From: Bradyrhizobium forestalis
GTDB lineage: Bacteria > Pseudomonadota > Alphaproteobacteria > Rhizobiales > Xanthobacteraceae
Reading direction: 5' to 3'
DNA: 64,000 bases
Assembly (NCBI RefSeq): GCF_002795245.1
Contig: NZ_PGVG01000021.1
Coordinates: 1 to 64,000, forward strand
The position numbers and the translations under genes are program-made. The notes beneath the pieces are model-generated. The model had not been told where the DNA came from and ran no database searches. It saw nothing but the letters and a program-made list of their open reading frames with translations. How positions within the stretch are numbered: position 1 is the first letter of the stretch; the number at the start of each line of letters is the position of its first letter. This document shows, piece after piece, positions 25,608-33,502 of the stretch.

Positions 25608-26576
25608 ATGCGACTTCAGTGCCATCTTCACCTGCTGGCAGCAGCCTTGATTGCAGCGTTTGGCGCGACCGCAGCGTTCGTCATCCCATTGGGCGTGCAG
25701 ATCGAAGAGCCGATCAACATCTCCGTCGTCACGCAAGCCCTGAACTTGACGATGTTCACGTATACTGTCGCAGCGGCGCATGCCGTGCCGCTCGGTCTTC
25801 CACTCTTTCTTTTCGTCCGCCGCAGGCGATCGCATGTCGGAATTGCAGCTTGCGCTCTCGGAGGCTTCGTCGTCGGAACAATGCCGTTCGGCGTCCTGGC
25901 ATTCCTGTCCATGATCGGTGGCGGCAATCCGACCTTGATCAATGACGCACCACCCCCGTTTGGCTGGATTGAATATGTCCGAACCACGGGCTTGGCAGGC
26001 TTGTTGGGCCTTGTTGGCGGCCTCGTCTTTTGGGTCGCTATGCGGTTTTTCGGATCCAGCCGGCAATCGTGGACTGTCGTTTCTGCCGCCGCCCTTCTAT
26101 CGTGCGGAGTTTTCATCCTGCCCGTCGCCGTAAGGGACAGGACCTGCCACAACCTCTTTAGAGATGGGCGCACGTCCGTCGGACCACAAGTTTACGCAAA
26201 CTTGAAGGTGCCGCCCGAAGACTGGAAGAAACTCGAGCAAACATTCGTTGACTTTGGCCAAGCGCAAGCACTGTCGATCCGGCGCGACGAACAGACCCGG
26301 GATGGACGCATCATGTGGCGCAGCGTGGACCTGTGCAACGAGGCCGGAGTCAACGTAAGCGTGGGCGACGAGCCATGGCTAGCTCGCACACATTTACCTC
26401 GTGCGAATGAGGGCATGACCCTCAGCATCTATTCGCTAAAGCCAGACGCGGACTGGAAACCGCTCGCCCGTCGTTTCCTCAGTGAGATCGAGACGGTCTG
26501 GCCCGAGAAGACGACGTTCCGGGGACCGAGTGGTCAGATCCTGTCATTCGAGGATGCAATGAAGGGGCGGCCGTAG
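25608..26576 (+). CDS. Hypothetical membrane protein
   Basis: 322 residues from ATG 25608 (a TTG at 25560 would add 16). Four predicted helices in the first half (about 8-28, 43-66, 76-104, 120-146) and one more at about 155-172 precede a soluble C-terminal domain with NLKVPPEDWKKLEQTFVDFG and ARRFLSEIETVWPEKTTF. I do not recognise the family. Base composition is slightly less GC-biased than its neighbours, which may indicate accessory origin. It is followed by the decayed 3' end of the lipoprotein gene. Confidence 0.65.
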   Translation: MRLQCHLHLLAAALIAAFGATAAFVIPLGVQIEEPINISVVTQALNLTMFTYTVAAAHAVPLGLPLFLFVRRRRSHVGIAACALGGFVVGTMPFGVLAFLSMIGGGNPTLINDAPPPFGWIEYVRTTGLAGLLGLVGGLVFWVAMRFFGSSRQSWTVVSAAALLSCGVFILPVAVRDRTCHNLFRDGRTSVGPQVYANLKVPPEDWKKLEQTFVDFGQAQALSIRRDEQTRDGRIMWRSVDLCNEAGVNVSVGDEPWLARTHLPRANEGMTLSIYSLKPDADWKPLARRFLSEIETVWPEKTTFRGPSGQILSFEDAMKGRP

Positions 26577-26594
26577 CCGTCTCTCAAGTCCGCC

Positions 26595-26705
26595 TTACGC
26601 CGCCTTCTTCGCCTTCGGCTTGGTCGCCCTCGGCACCGGCTGCGGCTCGGGATTGCCTTCGACCGAGGACACACGGCTGGTCATGAAGGTGCAAATGCTG
26701 GCGCG
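26595..26705 (-). pseudogene. Decayed 3' fragment of the lipoprotein gene found at 28284-28820
   Basis: Read on the minus strand this encodes a C-terminal end (SSVEGNPEPQPVPRATKPKA, then KKAA and stop) that parallels SSIEGNPEPQVMPKATKPKA, then KKKQA and stop, of the intact lipoprotein 1.7 kb away. Similarity extends about 110 bases and then stops abruptly. No start or signal peptide remains. Same orientation as the intact copy, so the two are direct repeats around the MarR cassette. Confidence 0.8.
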
Positions 26706-26737
26706 CCGCCCGCAGCTTGCGTCGTCCCGCTTACGCC

Positions 26738-27205
26738 CTATGCTTCCTCAGCTTCGCTCTCCAGCTTCTTGCGTAGGGCCGCGACGATGCGGTGAACGGT
26801 TTGCAGGTCCTTGACCGCAAGCCCTTCCGAAAGGCTGTTGACCCACGGTGCCTGCAAGGCCATGGCGGCATCGAAGGCGCGCCGGCCCTTGTCGGTCTGC
26901 ACCACGAGCTGCGCCCGGCGGTGATGCGGGTTGGCCTCGAACGCAACGAGGCCCTCGGCGTGAAGGTCGTTGACGATCCGCTGCACGTTTTGGCGGTTGG
27001 CGCCGAGGTCGCGGGCGAGCCAGGCCACAGGCTGGGGTCGCTCCGCGTTCACGATGGCACCGAGAATCTGCCAGCGGGCGCTGGTGAGCCCGAGCCGGCC
27101 GACCAGGCGATCGCCCGTGGTCAGGAGCAGGCTGTTCAGCCGGAACAGGTCAAGCACGAGCTTGGTCAAGGCCTCGCCGGCCGGCGTTCGCGGGGATTTC
27201 AGCAT
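26738..27205 (-). CDS. MarR family transcriptional regulator
   Basis: 155 residues with the winged-helix pattern of MarR: LTSARWQILGAIVNAERPQP, then VAWLARDLGANRQNVQRIVN (recognition helix), then a wing (FEANPHHRRAQLVVQTDKGRR). N- and C-terminal helices provide the dimer interface. Divergent from a monooxygenase-like/cytochrome b561 pair, with a perfect palindrome TTGACAT-GATA-ATGTCAA between them. Likely a repressor released by a small aromatic or oxidant ligand; there is no cysteine, so direct thiol oxidation sensing is unlikely. Confidence 0.9.
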   Translation of the reverse strand: MLKSPRTPAGEALTKLVLDLFRLNSLLLTTGDRLVGRLGLTSARWQILGAIVNAERPQPVAWLARDLGANRQNVQRIVNDLHAEGLVAFEANPHHRRAQLVVQTDKGRRAFDAAMALQAPWVNSLSEGLAVKDLQTVHRIVAALRKKLESEAEEA

Positions 27206-27224
27206 ACGTCACCATAGAACGTTA

Positions 27225-27242
27225 TTGACATGATAATGTCAA
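27225..27242. promoter_or_regulatory. Palindromic MarR operator candidate
   Basis: TTGACAT (27225-27231) and ATGTCAA (27236-27242) are perfect inverted repeats with four bases between, 20 bases upstream of the marR start and 61 bases upstream of the monooxygenase-like gene. TTGACATCATGT near 27268 is a partial second copy. TTGACA could also serve as a -35 element, which would fit repression by steric block. Confidence 0.7.
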
Positions 27243-27302
27243 ATTGGCAGTCTAGACATCGTACCACATTGACATCATGTAACCAACTAGACGGAGGCAT
27301 TC

Positions 27303-27671
27303 ATGTCTCACCTGCGCCCACTGGACCCTAACTTTCCAATCGAACGTCAGCTCGGCATCGATGCTGGCCCCGTCGTCCTGGTGAATGTCTTCACCCTCGA
27401 TAAGTCCGACGAGCAAAGCTTTCTGCAGGTCTGGCAGAACGATGCGGCTTTCATGAAGCGCCAGCCCGGCTTCATCTCGACTCAGCTTCACCGCGCGCTC
27501 GGCGAAAGTGCGACTTATCTGAACTGCGCCGTCTGGGAATCGACCGCCCACTTCCGGGCTGCGTTCACGCATCCTGAGTTCAGATCGAAGATCTCAGCCT
27601 ATCCCTCGTCCGCCGTCGCTTCTCCGCACCTGTTCCAGAAGGTCGCGGTACCAGGCATCTGCGTCGCCTAG
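27303..27671 (+). CDS. Antibiotic biosynthesis monooxygenase (ABM) domain protein
   Basis: 122 residues with a single ferredoxin-like ABM domain: VVLVNVFTLDKSDEQSFLQVW, then MKRQPGFISTQLHRAL and NCAVWESTAHFRAAF. ABM proteins are small dimeric, often cofactor-free oxygenases of quinol-like compounds, or heme-degrading enzymes; many are simple stress proteins. Here it is probably co-transcribed with a cytochrome b561 29 bases downstream, under the divergent MarR regulator. The substrate is unknown. Confidence 0.85.
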   Translation: MSHLRPLDPNFPIERQLGIDAGPVVLVNVFTLDKSDEQSFLQVWQNDAAFMKRQPGFISTQLHRALGESATYLNCAVWESTAHFRAAFTHPEFRSKISAYPSSAVASPHLFQKVAVPGICVA

Positions 27672-27700
27672 CTCGCCAGCATTTGCAGGAGGCAACGGCG

Positions 27701-28237
27701 ATGAGACTGAAGAGCACCCCCAAGCGCTATGGGGCCATGATCGTGGCGATGCATTGGCTGACCGCTCTATTGATGGTCGCTCTCATCGCGACAGGTTTTC
27801 GCGCCGGTAACACCGTCGATCCGGCGGCAAAGGCTGCGATACTGCGGATTCACATCCCGATCGCCATCGCAGTGCTCGCATTGACGGTTCTTCGCATCGG
27901 CTGGTGGTGGAGCGTTGACCGCAGGCCCGATCCGATTGCGGAGTCATCGTATTGGCAGGAGCGCACAGCGCGCGCCGTGCACCTCCTCTTCTACCTGCTC
28001 ATCATCGGATTGATCGCCAGCGGCATAGGGATGATGGCGCTCAGCGGCGCCGCGCCAATGATCTTTGGCGGAAACAGCGCCTCCCTGCCCGACTTCTGGA
28101 AGTATCCGCCCCGCGTGCCGCACGGCCTCGGAGCGCGGCTTCTGCTCGTCCTGGTCGCGCTTCATGTCGGGGCCGCGCTCTACCATCAATTCGTGCGCCG
28201 CGACCATCTTCTACGGCGCATGTGGTTCGGCAGATGA
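27701..28237 (+). CDS. Cytochrome b561 family protein
   Basis: 178 residues from ATG 27701, with AGGAGG nine bases upstream. Four helices: about 8-30, 42-63, 85-110 and 138-158. Candidate heme-ligand histidines are in VAMHWLTALL, RIHIPIAIAV, AVHLLFYLLI and LVALHVGAALYHQF. Resembles E. coli YodB/CybB-type superoxide:ubiquinone oxidoreductases, so it may return electrons from superoxide or small oxidised substrates to quinone. This is the second b561 gene in the window; it is of a different type from that at 6107. Confidence 0.9.
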   Translation: MRLKSTPKRYGAMIVAMHWLTALLMVALIATGFRAGNTVDPAAKAAILRIHIPIAIAVLALTVLRIGWWWSVDRRPDPIAESSYWQERTARAVHLLFYLLIIGLIASGIGMMALSGAAPMIFGGNSASLPDFWKYPPRVPHGLGARLLLVLVALHVGAALYHQFVRRDHLLRRMWFGR

Positions 28238-28283
28238 GAGATGGCCGCCGACCACCATGGACATGCCATGGCCGGCGTCCCGC

Positions 28284-28820
28284 CTACGCCTGCTTCTTCT
28301 TCGCCTTCGGCTTGGTCGCCTTCGGCATCACCTGCGGCTCGGGATTGCCTTCGATCGAAGACAGTCGGCCGGACGTGAAGGTGTAGATGCCGGCACGCGG
28401 GCCGGTGGTCCAGGTGACGACTGCGACGCGGCGGCCGGCGGCATCATTGGAGAGATTGACGTTCGAGGGCGCGCCGATGCCGCGCACCACATCGCATTCG
28501 GTGTGGCCGAGCGCGACCGTGCCGCCCGTCGGCGCGGGCGCCGTCGTCGATGCATTGGCGTCGGCCGGCCCGGGCGGCGGCGTCATGCCCGGACAGGCGC
28601 CATCGGCGCTGACGAGATCCTCGGCGCCCACCGGCTTGTCCGGGGTCAGCGGCGGCGATTCGATCGAGATGTTCTTGATGAAGAGGCGGCCGGGCCGCTG
28701 GAACCATTCGGCGTCTTTAGCAGACGCCAGCAGATCAGTCCCGCCCGAGCAGCCCGCAACCAGCGGTGCTACGGCAGCCAACGCAACTATGAGCGAGCCG
28801 GGAAGCTTTTGATGTCGCAC
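28284..28820 (-). CDS. Hypothetical lipoprotein
   Basis: 178 residues. Signal peptide with lipobox PLVAGCSGG, lipidated Cys24. The mature protein contains FIKNISIESPPLTPDKP and an alpha/beta part (ALGHTECDVVRGIGAPSNVN, AGIYTFTSGRLSSIEG), then a Lys/Pro-rich C-terminus (KATKPKAKKKQA). It has some resemblance to SmpA/OmlA-like lipoproteins (the TECDVVRGIGAP part, cf. C-x-V-x-x-x-x-G-x-P), but I cannot confirm this. A decayed copy of its 3' end lies at 26595-26705. Confidence 0.72.
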   Translation of the reverse strand: MRHQKLPGSLIVALAAVAPLVAGCSGGTDLLASAKDAEWFQRPGRLFIKNISIESPPLTPDKPVGAEDLVSADGACPGMTPPPGPADANASTTAPAPTGGTVALGHTECDVVRGIGAPSNVNLSNDAAGRRVAVVTWTTGPRAGIYTFTSGRLSSIEGNPEPQVMPKATKPKAKKKQA

Positions 28821-28939
28821 GATAAACTAATTCCCCGCGTGAAGGACCAGCCCTAAGCGATTGTCCCAACATCCCTTTGCGGCACGAAGGTGGCCGAAGC
28901 CAGCATCGCCCGAAAAGTGCAAATTATCATTAATTGCGG

Positions 28940-29392
28940 CTAATTGCGCTTCTGCCACCGGCCACGCTCGTCGGCCTGCCAATAGGTGACATCAAATCCC
29001 TTCGCCTTGCAATCCGTCCAGGCCGTGCGGGCGAGCGCAAGCGCGTCCGGATCATCGCCGTTGAACAGCAGCACCATGCGCTCGTAGCCCGGTGCGTCCT
29101 CCGGCAGCGCGGCACTGTCGATCAGGAAGCGGACATTGGCCCCGTTGAGATTGCCCGCCTCGATCGCCAGCACGATCGGCTGATCGGCGGCATCGTTCAC
29201 GCGCCATGTCGCGTGCGGCAGGAAGGAATCGTCGCGATAGGTCCACAAGTGCGCGTCGAGCGCATCGGCGCGTTCCTCCGAGGTCGACTGCACCACGACG
29301 CGCCAGCCGCGCTCGAGCGATTTCTCGAGCAGCGATGGCAACACATTCTCCACCGTCATGTTTTGCAGATGGTAGAACAGCACTTCCGTCAT
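28940..29392 (-). CDS. holC: DNA polymerase III chi subunit
   Basis: 150 residues matching HolC: MTEVLFYHLQNMTVENVLPS at the start, SLERGWRVVVQSTSEERADA, LDAHLWTYRDDSFLPH and PIVLAIEAGNLNGANVRFLI. Chi links the clamp loader to single-strand DNA-binding protein. It follows pepA by nine bases on the same strand, the standard alphaproteobacterial pepA-holC order. Confidence 0.93.
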   Translation of the reverse strand: MTEVLFYHLQNMTVENVLPSLLEKSLERGWRVVVQSTSEERADALDAHLWTYRDDSFLPHATWRVNDAADQPIVLAIEAGNLNGANVRFLIDSAALPEDAPGYERMVLLFNGDDPDALALARTAWTDCKAKGFDVTYWQADERGRWQKRN

Positions 29393-29401
29393 GTCAGGTC
29401 A

Positions 29402-30898
29402 TTAGCGCTCGTAGTGGTCGGAGACCAGGCGATCGAGCAGGCGGACGCCATAGCCGCTTCCCCAGCTCTGGTTGATGTCGGTCTTCGGCGCGCCCATCGC
29501 GGTGCCGGCGATGTCGAGATGCGCCCAGGGCGTGCCGTCGACGAAGCGCTGCAGGAATTGCGCGGCCGTGATCGAGCCGCCATGGCGGCCGCCGGTGTTC
29601 TTCATGTCGGCAAACTGGGAATCGATCAACTTGTCGTATTCGGGGCCAAGCGGCATCCGCCAGACCTTCTCCCCGCTCTCGACGCCGGCCGTGAGCAGCC
29701 GGTCGGCAAGCTCGTCGTTGTTGGAGAACATGCCGGCATGCTCGGTGCCGAGCGCCACCATGATCGCGCCGGTCAGCGTCGCCAGATCCACCATGAATTT
29801 CGGCTTCACCTTCTTGGCGACGTACCAGAGCACGTCGGCCAGCACGAGGCGGCCCTCCGCGTCGGTATTGACGATCTCGATGGTCTGACCGGACATCGAG
29901 GTGACGATGTCGCCCGGCCGCTGCGCGTTGCCGTCGGGCATGTTCTCGACGAGGCCGATGGCGCCGACCACGTTGACCCTGGCTTTGCGCGCGGCGAGCG
30001 CATGCATCAGGCCGACGACGCAGGCCGCGCCGCCCATGTCGCCCTTCATGTCCTCCATGCTGCCGGCTGGCTTGATCGAGATGCCGCCGGTGTCGAAGCA
30101 GACGCCCTTGCCGATGAAGCCGACCGGGGCCTCGCCCTTCTTGCCGCCGTCCCAGCGCATGATCACGGTGCGGCTCGGCCGCACCGAGCCCTGGCCGACG
30201 CCGAGCAGCGCGCCCATGCCGAGCTTCTGCATCGCCTTGACGTCGAGCACCTCGACCTTGACGCCGAGCTTGCGGAGCTGGCCTGCACGGCGCGCGAATT
30301 CCTCGGGGAAAAGCACGTTCGGCGGCTCGTTGACGAGGTCGCGCGCAATGACCACGCCGTCGATGACGTGGCCGGCCGAAGCGAACGCCTTCTTCGCAGC
30401 ACCGGCATCGCCGACCGCGAGCGAGACGTCGGCACGCGCGCCGACCTCCTCGCCGTCCTTCTTCTTGGTCTTGTAGCGATCGAACTTGTAAGCGCGCAGC
30501 CGCAGGCCCGAGGCGATCGCAACCGCCTGCTCGCTCGTCATGGCGCCACCGGGCAGCTCCGCCATGATGGTCATGGCGCTGGTGCCAGCGGGCAGCTTGC
30601 TGGCGGCCACCCCGCCGAATTTGAGGAAATCGTTCGCCTTGAGGCCGGTCGCCTTGCCGGCGCCGATCACGATCAGCCGGGTCGCCTTCACGCCCTCCGG
30701 CGCCAGAATGTCCAGCGCGGCACCGCTTTTACCCTTGAAGGCGGCCGCGGCCGCCGCGCGCTTCACGATGTCGACAGCGCCGCCCAGCGCCTTGGCCGTC
30801 GCCGGGCCGAGCTTCAGGCCGTCGTCGCAGAACACGACCAGGATGCCACGGGGGGCGGCAGACAATTGGACAAAGCCGACCTTGATGGCATCGGACAT
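29402..30898 (-). CDS. pepA: Leucyl aminopeptidase (M17 family)
   Basis: 498 residues from ATG 30898, preceded by AGGAGTTATCC. The C-terminal catalytic domain holds GKGVCFDTGGISIKPAGSME and the M17 signature NTDAEGRLVLADVL, whose Asp and Glu bind two metal ions, and the catalytic Arg lies within the signature. The N-terminal domain is less conserved. Cytoplasmic peptide turnover; in some bacteria the hexamer also binds DNA. Forms an operon with holC and is divergent from lptF. Confidence 0.96.
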   Translation of the reverse strand: MSDAIKVGFVQLSAAPRGILVVFCDDGLKLGPATAKALGGAVDIVKRAAAAAAFKGKSGAALDILAPEGVKATRLIVIGAGKATGLKANDFLKFGGVAASKLPAGTSAMTIMAELPGGAMTSEQAVAIASGLRLRAYKFDRYKTKKKDGEEVGARADVSLAVGDAGAAKKAFASAGHVIDGVVIARDLVNEPPNVLFPEEFARRAGQLRKLGVKVEVLDVKAMQKLGMGALLGVGQGSVRPSRTVIMRWDGGKKGEAPVGFIGKGVCFDTGGISIKPAGSMEDMKGDMGGAACVVGLMHALAARKARVNVVGAIGLVENMPDGNAQRPGDIVTSMSGQTIEIVNTDAEGRLVLADVLWYVAKKVKPKFMVDLATLTGAIMVALGTEHAGMFSNNDELADRLLTAGVESGEKVWRMPLGPEYDKLIDSQFADMKNTGGRHGGSITAAQFLQRFVDGTPWAHLDIAGTAMGAPKTDINQSWGSGYGVRLLDRLVSDHYER

Positions 30899-31238
30899 GG
30901 ATAACTCCTCCAAAACATGGGGCTTTTCGTCGTTCGGGAGTTCCGGCCACTAACCGGAGCTGAACGACGATTCACTGAGGCTTCCCCCACTATGGGCCAG
31001 CGGCCCGCCCGATGCCAAGCGCCGCCGTGGCCGCGAGGCCACAACGACCGAAATATTAACCATATAATGAGGGTGCCATGGGGCAGCCATTTTGTTGACG
31101 GATCAAAGGGATGGTAGTGAGAGAATGAACCACCGGAAGAGCTGTTGGCCGACCTTGGGGATCCCCTCATGGGGATTGGTTGGACCGCCGGAATTCTGGT
31201 CGACATTGGGGACATGGTGGGAATTCGTGCGGTAGCGC
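30899..31238. other. Divergent promoter region pepA / lptF
   Basis: 340 non-coding bases between two divergent housekeeping operons. It must hold both promoters. It includes an AT-rich patch (AATATTAACCATATAATG near 31050-31070) and a short imperfect hairpin near 31158-31180. No gene or definite operator was seen. Confidence 0.5.
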
Positions 31239-32408
31239 ATGGGGTCGATCGATAGGTATATCTTCCGCACGACGCTGGCGTCGTTTGCGCTGGTCCTGGT
31301 CAGCCTCACCGGCGTGATCTGGATTACGCAGGCGTTGCGCGGCATCGACCTGATGACGAGCCAGGGTCAGACCATCCTCACCTTCCTCGGCATCACCAGC
31401 CTCGTGATCCCGGCCCTGGTCCTGATCATCTCGCCGATCGCGCTGATGATCGCGATCTCGCACACGCTGAACAAGCTCGCGACCGATTCCGAGATCATCG
31501 TGATGAATGCCGCCGGCTTCTCGCCGTTCCGGCTGTTCTATCCGTTCTTCTACGCCACCTGCGTGGTGGCGCTGCTGGTCGCCTTCATCGCGGCCTATCT
31601 CGCCCCTGACGGCATGCGGCGAATCAAGCAGTGGGACGCCGAGATCACCGCCGACGTGCTCACCAACATCCTGCAGCCCGGCCGCTTCGCCCAGCTCGAC
31701 AGGAATCTGACGATCCGGATCCGCGAGCGCCTGCCCGGCGGCATCCTCGCCGGCATCTTCATCGACGACCGCCGCGATCCGAACGAGCGCGTCTCGATCG
31801 TCGCCGAGCACGGCGAGGTCGTGAAGAACGAGACCGGCTCGTTCCTGGTGCTGGAGACCGGCAATCTCCAGCGCTTCGAGGCGGGCAAGCGCGATCCGGC
31901 GCTGGTGGCGTTCGGCCGCTACGGCTTCGACATGTCGAAGTTCTCCAACCAGGGCCGCGACGTCACCCTCGGCATCCGCGAGCGCTATCTCTGGGAGCTG
32001 TTCTCGCCGTCCGAGAACGACCCCGTCTACAAGCAGATTCCCGGCCAGTTCCGCTCGGCCCTGCACGACGGCATCCTGGCGCCGATCTATCCGTTCGCCT
32101 TTGCCGTGCTGACCTTCGCGTTCCTCGGGGCGCCGCGCACCACGCGTCAGAGCCGCAATTTCTCGATCGCCTCCTCGATCGTCGCGGTGTTCGGCCTGCG
32201 CATGGCCGGCTTCGCCTGTTCGGTGATGGCGGTGAAATCGCCGGGCGCGGTGCTGGTCCAATACGCGATGGTCGTCGGCGCGATCGGCATCGGGCTCGCC
32301 ATGATCATCGGCGGCGTCGTGGTCGAGCCGCCGCCCGGCCTGATGGAGGCCATCAACAGGTCGAACGCGCGGATCGCGCGGCTGTTCGGACGTCCGGCCA
32401 CCGCATGA
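31239..32408 (+). CDS. lptF: LPS export ABC transporter permease LptF
   Basis: 389 residues. Three helices at the N-terminus (about 10-32, 50-75, 98-122), a periplasmic beta-jellyroll domain (about 130-270), and three C-terminal helices. MGSIDRYIFRTTLASFALVL and QALRGIDLMTSQGQTI are typical of the family. Works with LptG and the ATPase LptB to pull lipopolysaccharide out of the inner membrane. Start fixed by family alignment. Overlaps lptG by four bases (ATGA). Confidence 0.94.
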   Translation: MGSIDRYIFRTTLASFALVLVSLTGVIWITQALRGIDLMTSQGQTILTFLGITSLVIPALVLIISPIALMIAISHTLNKLATDSEIIVMNAAGFSPFRLFYPFFYATCVVALLVAFIAAYLAPDGMRRIKQWDAEITADVLTNILQPGRFAQLDRNLTIRIRERLPGGILAGIFIDDRRDPNERVSIVAEHGEVVKNETGSFLVLETGNLQRFEAGKRDPALVAFGRYGFDMSKFSNQGRDVTLGIRERYLWELFSPSENDPVYKQIPGQFRSALHDGILAPIYPFAFAVLTFAFLGAPRTTRQSRNFSIASSIVAVFGLRMAGFACSVMAVKSPGAVLVQYAMVVGAIGIGLAMIIGGVVVEPPPGLMEAINRSNARIARLFGRPATA

Positions 32409-33502
32409 GCATGCTCACCAATACGCTCGGGCGCTATTTCGCCGGCCGCTTCGTGGTCGCGGCGCTCGGCGTCTTCGGCGGCATTTTCCTGCTGCTGGTG
32501 CTGGTCGACTACATCGAGATGGTGCGCAAGACCTCGGGGCTCGCGTCCGCCTCCGCGATCATGGTGGCCGAGACCTCGCTGTTTCGGGTGCCGCAGCTTT
32601 TGGAGAAGCTGACGCCGTTCTGCATGCTGATCGGCGCCATGACCTGCTATCTCGCCCTCTCCCGCCGGCTCGAGCTCGTGGTGGCGCGCGCTGCCGGCAT
32701 CTCCGCCTGGCAATTCATCTCGCCGGCGCTCGGCAGCGCCCTCTTGATCGGGGTGATCGCCACCATCGCCTACAATCCGATGTCGGCCAATTTGCGCGAG
32801 TTGTCCAAGCGCATGGAAGCCGAGCTGTTCGGCTCGGCGCCCGGCGGCGGCATCCAGGACGCCTCCGGCTTCTGGCTCAATCAGGTGACCAGCGACGGCC
32901 AGACCATCATCAATGCGGCGCGAAGCGAGCAGCAGGGCATCCGGCTCACCGGACTCACGCTGTTCCGGTTCGACGCGGACCAGCACTTCAAGGAGCGGGT
33001 CGAGGCGCGCGAGGCGACGCTCGAGGCCGGCCGCTGGCTGTTCAAGGGCGTCCGCCGCTTCTCGCTGGACGCACCGCCGATCGACCAGGCCAGCCTGGAG
33101 ATTCCGACCACGCTGACCGAAGCGCAGGTCCGCAACAGCTTTTCCACCCCCGAGACTGTGTCCTTTTGGCAACTACCGAGCTACATCCGCTCGTCGGAAA
33201 GCTCGGGCTTCGCGACAGCCGGATACCGACTCCAGTATCAGAAGCTTCTGGCACAGCCGTTTTTGCTCGCAGCCATGGTGATGCTCGCGGCCTCCGTGTC
33301 GTTGCGCTTCTTCCGGATGGGCGGCGTGCAGAAGATGGTTTTGAGTGGCGTGGGCGCAGGCTTTCTGCTCTACGTGCTGTCGAAAGTAACTGAGGATTTG
33401 AGCAAGGCTGAGTTGATGCATCCGATCGCTGCGGCGTGGTTGCCCGTTGTGGTGGGCGGCCTCACCGGCTTTTTGGCCTTGCTCTATCAGGAGGACGGAT
33501 AG
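32405..33502 (+). CDS. lptG: LPS export ABC transporter permease LptG
   Basis: 365 residues from ATG 32405. Same 3+3 helix layout as LptF with a central jellyroll. Diagnostic segments are LGRYFAGRFVVAALGVFGG, the coupling region FCMLIGAMTCYLALSRRLEL, and the C-terminal GGVQKMVLSGVGAGFLLY. Forms the LptB2FG exporter. It ends with TAG whose last base is the first base of lptD's GTG start, so the operon is tightly coupled. Confidence 0.95.
   Translation: MSMLTNTLGRYFAGRFVVAALGVFGGIFLLLVLVDYIEMVRKTSGLASASAIMVAETSLFRVPQLLEKLTPFCMLIGAMTCYLALSRRLELVVARAAGISAWQFISPALGSALLIGVIATIAYNPMSANLRELSKRMEAELFGSAPGGGIQDASGFWLNQVTSDGQTIINAARSEQQGIRLTGLTLFRFDADQHFKERVEAREATLEAGRWLFKGVRRFSLDAPPIDQASLEIPTTLTEAQVRNSFSTPETVSFWQLPSYIRSSESSGFATAGYRLQYQKLLAQPFLLAAMVMLAASVSLRFFRMGGVQKMVLSGVGAGFLLYVLSKVTEDLSKAELMHPIAAAWLPVVVGGLTGFLALLYQEDG

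Noticed and set aside
28934..30904. A 656-codon plus-strand open frame
   Set aside because: Antisense to pepA and holC, which carry family signatures.
31098..31109. TTGACGGATCAA considered as a FixK box upstream of lptF
   Set aside because: Spacer between TTGA and TCAA is four bases rather than six.
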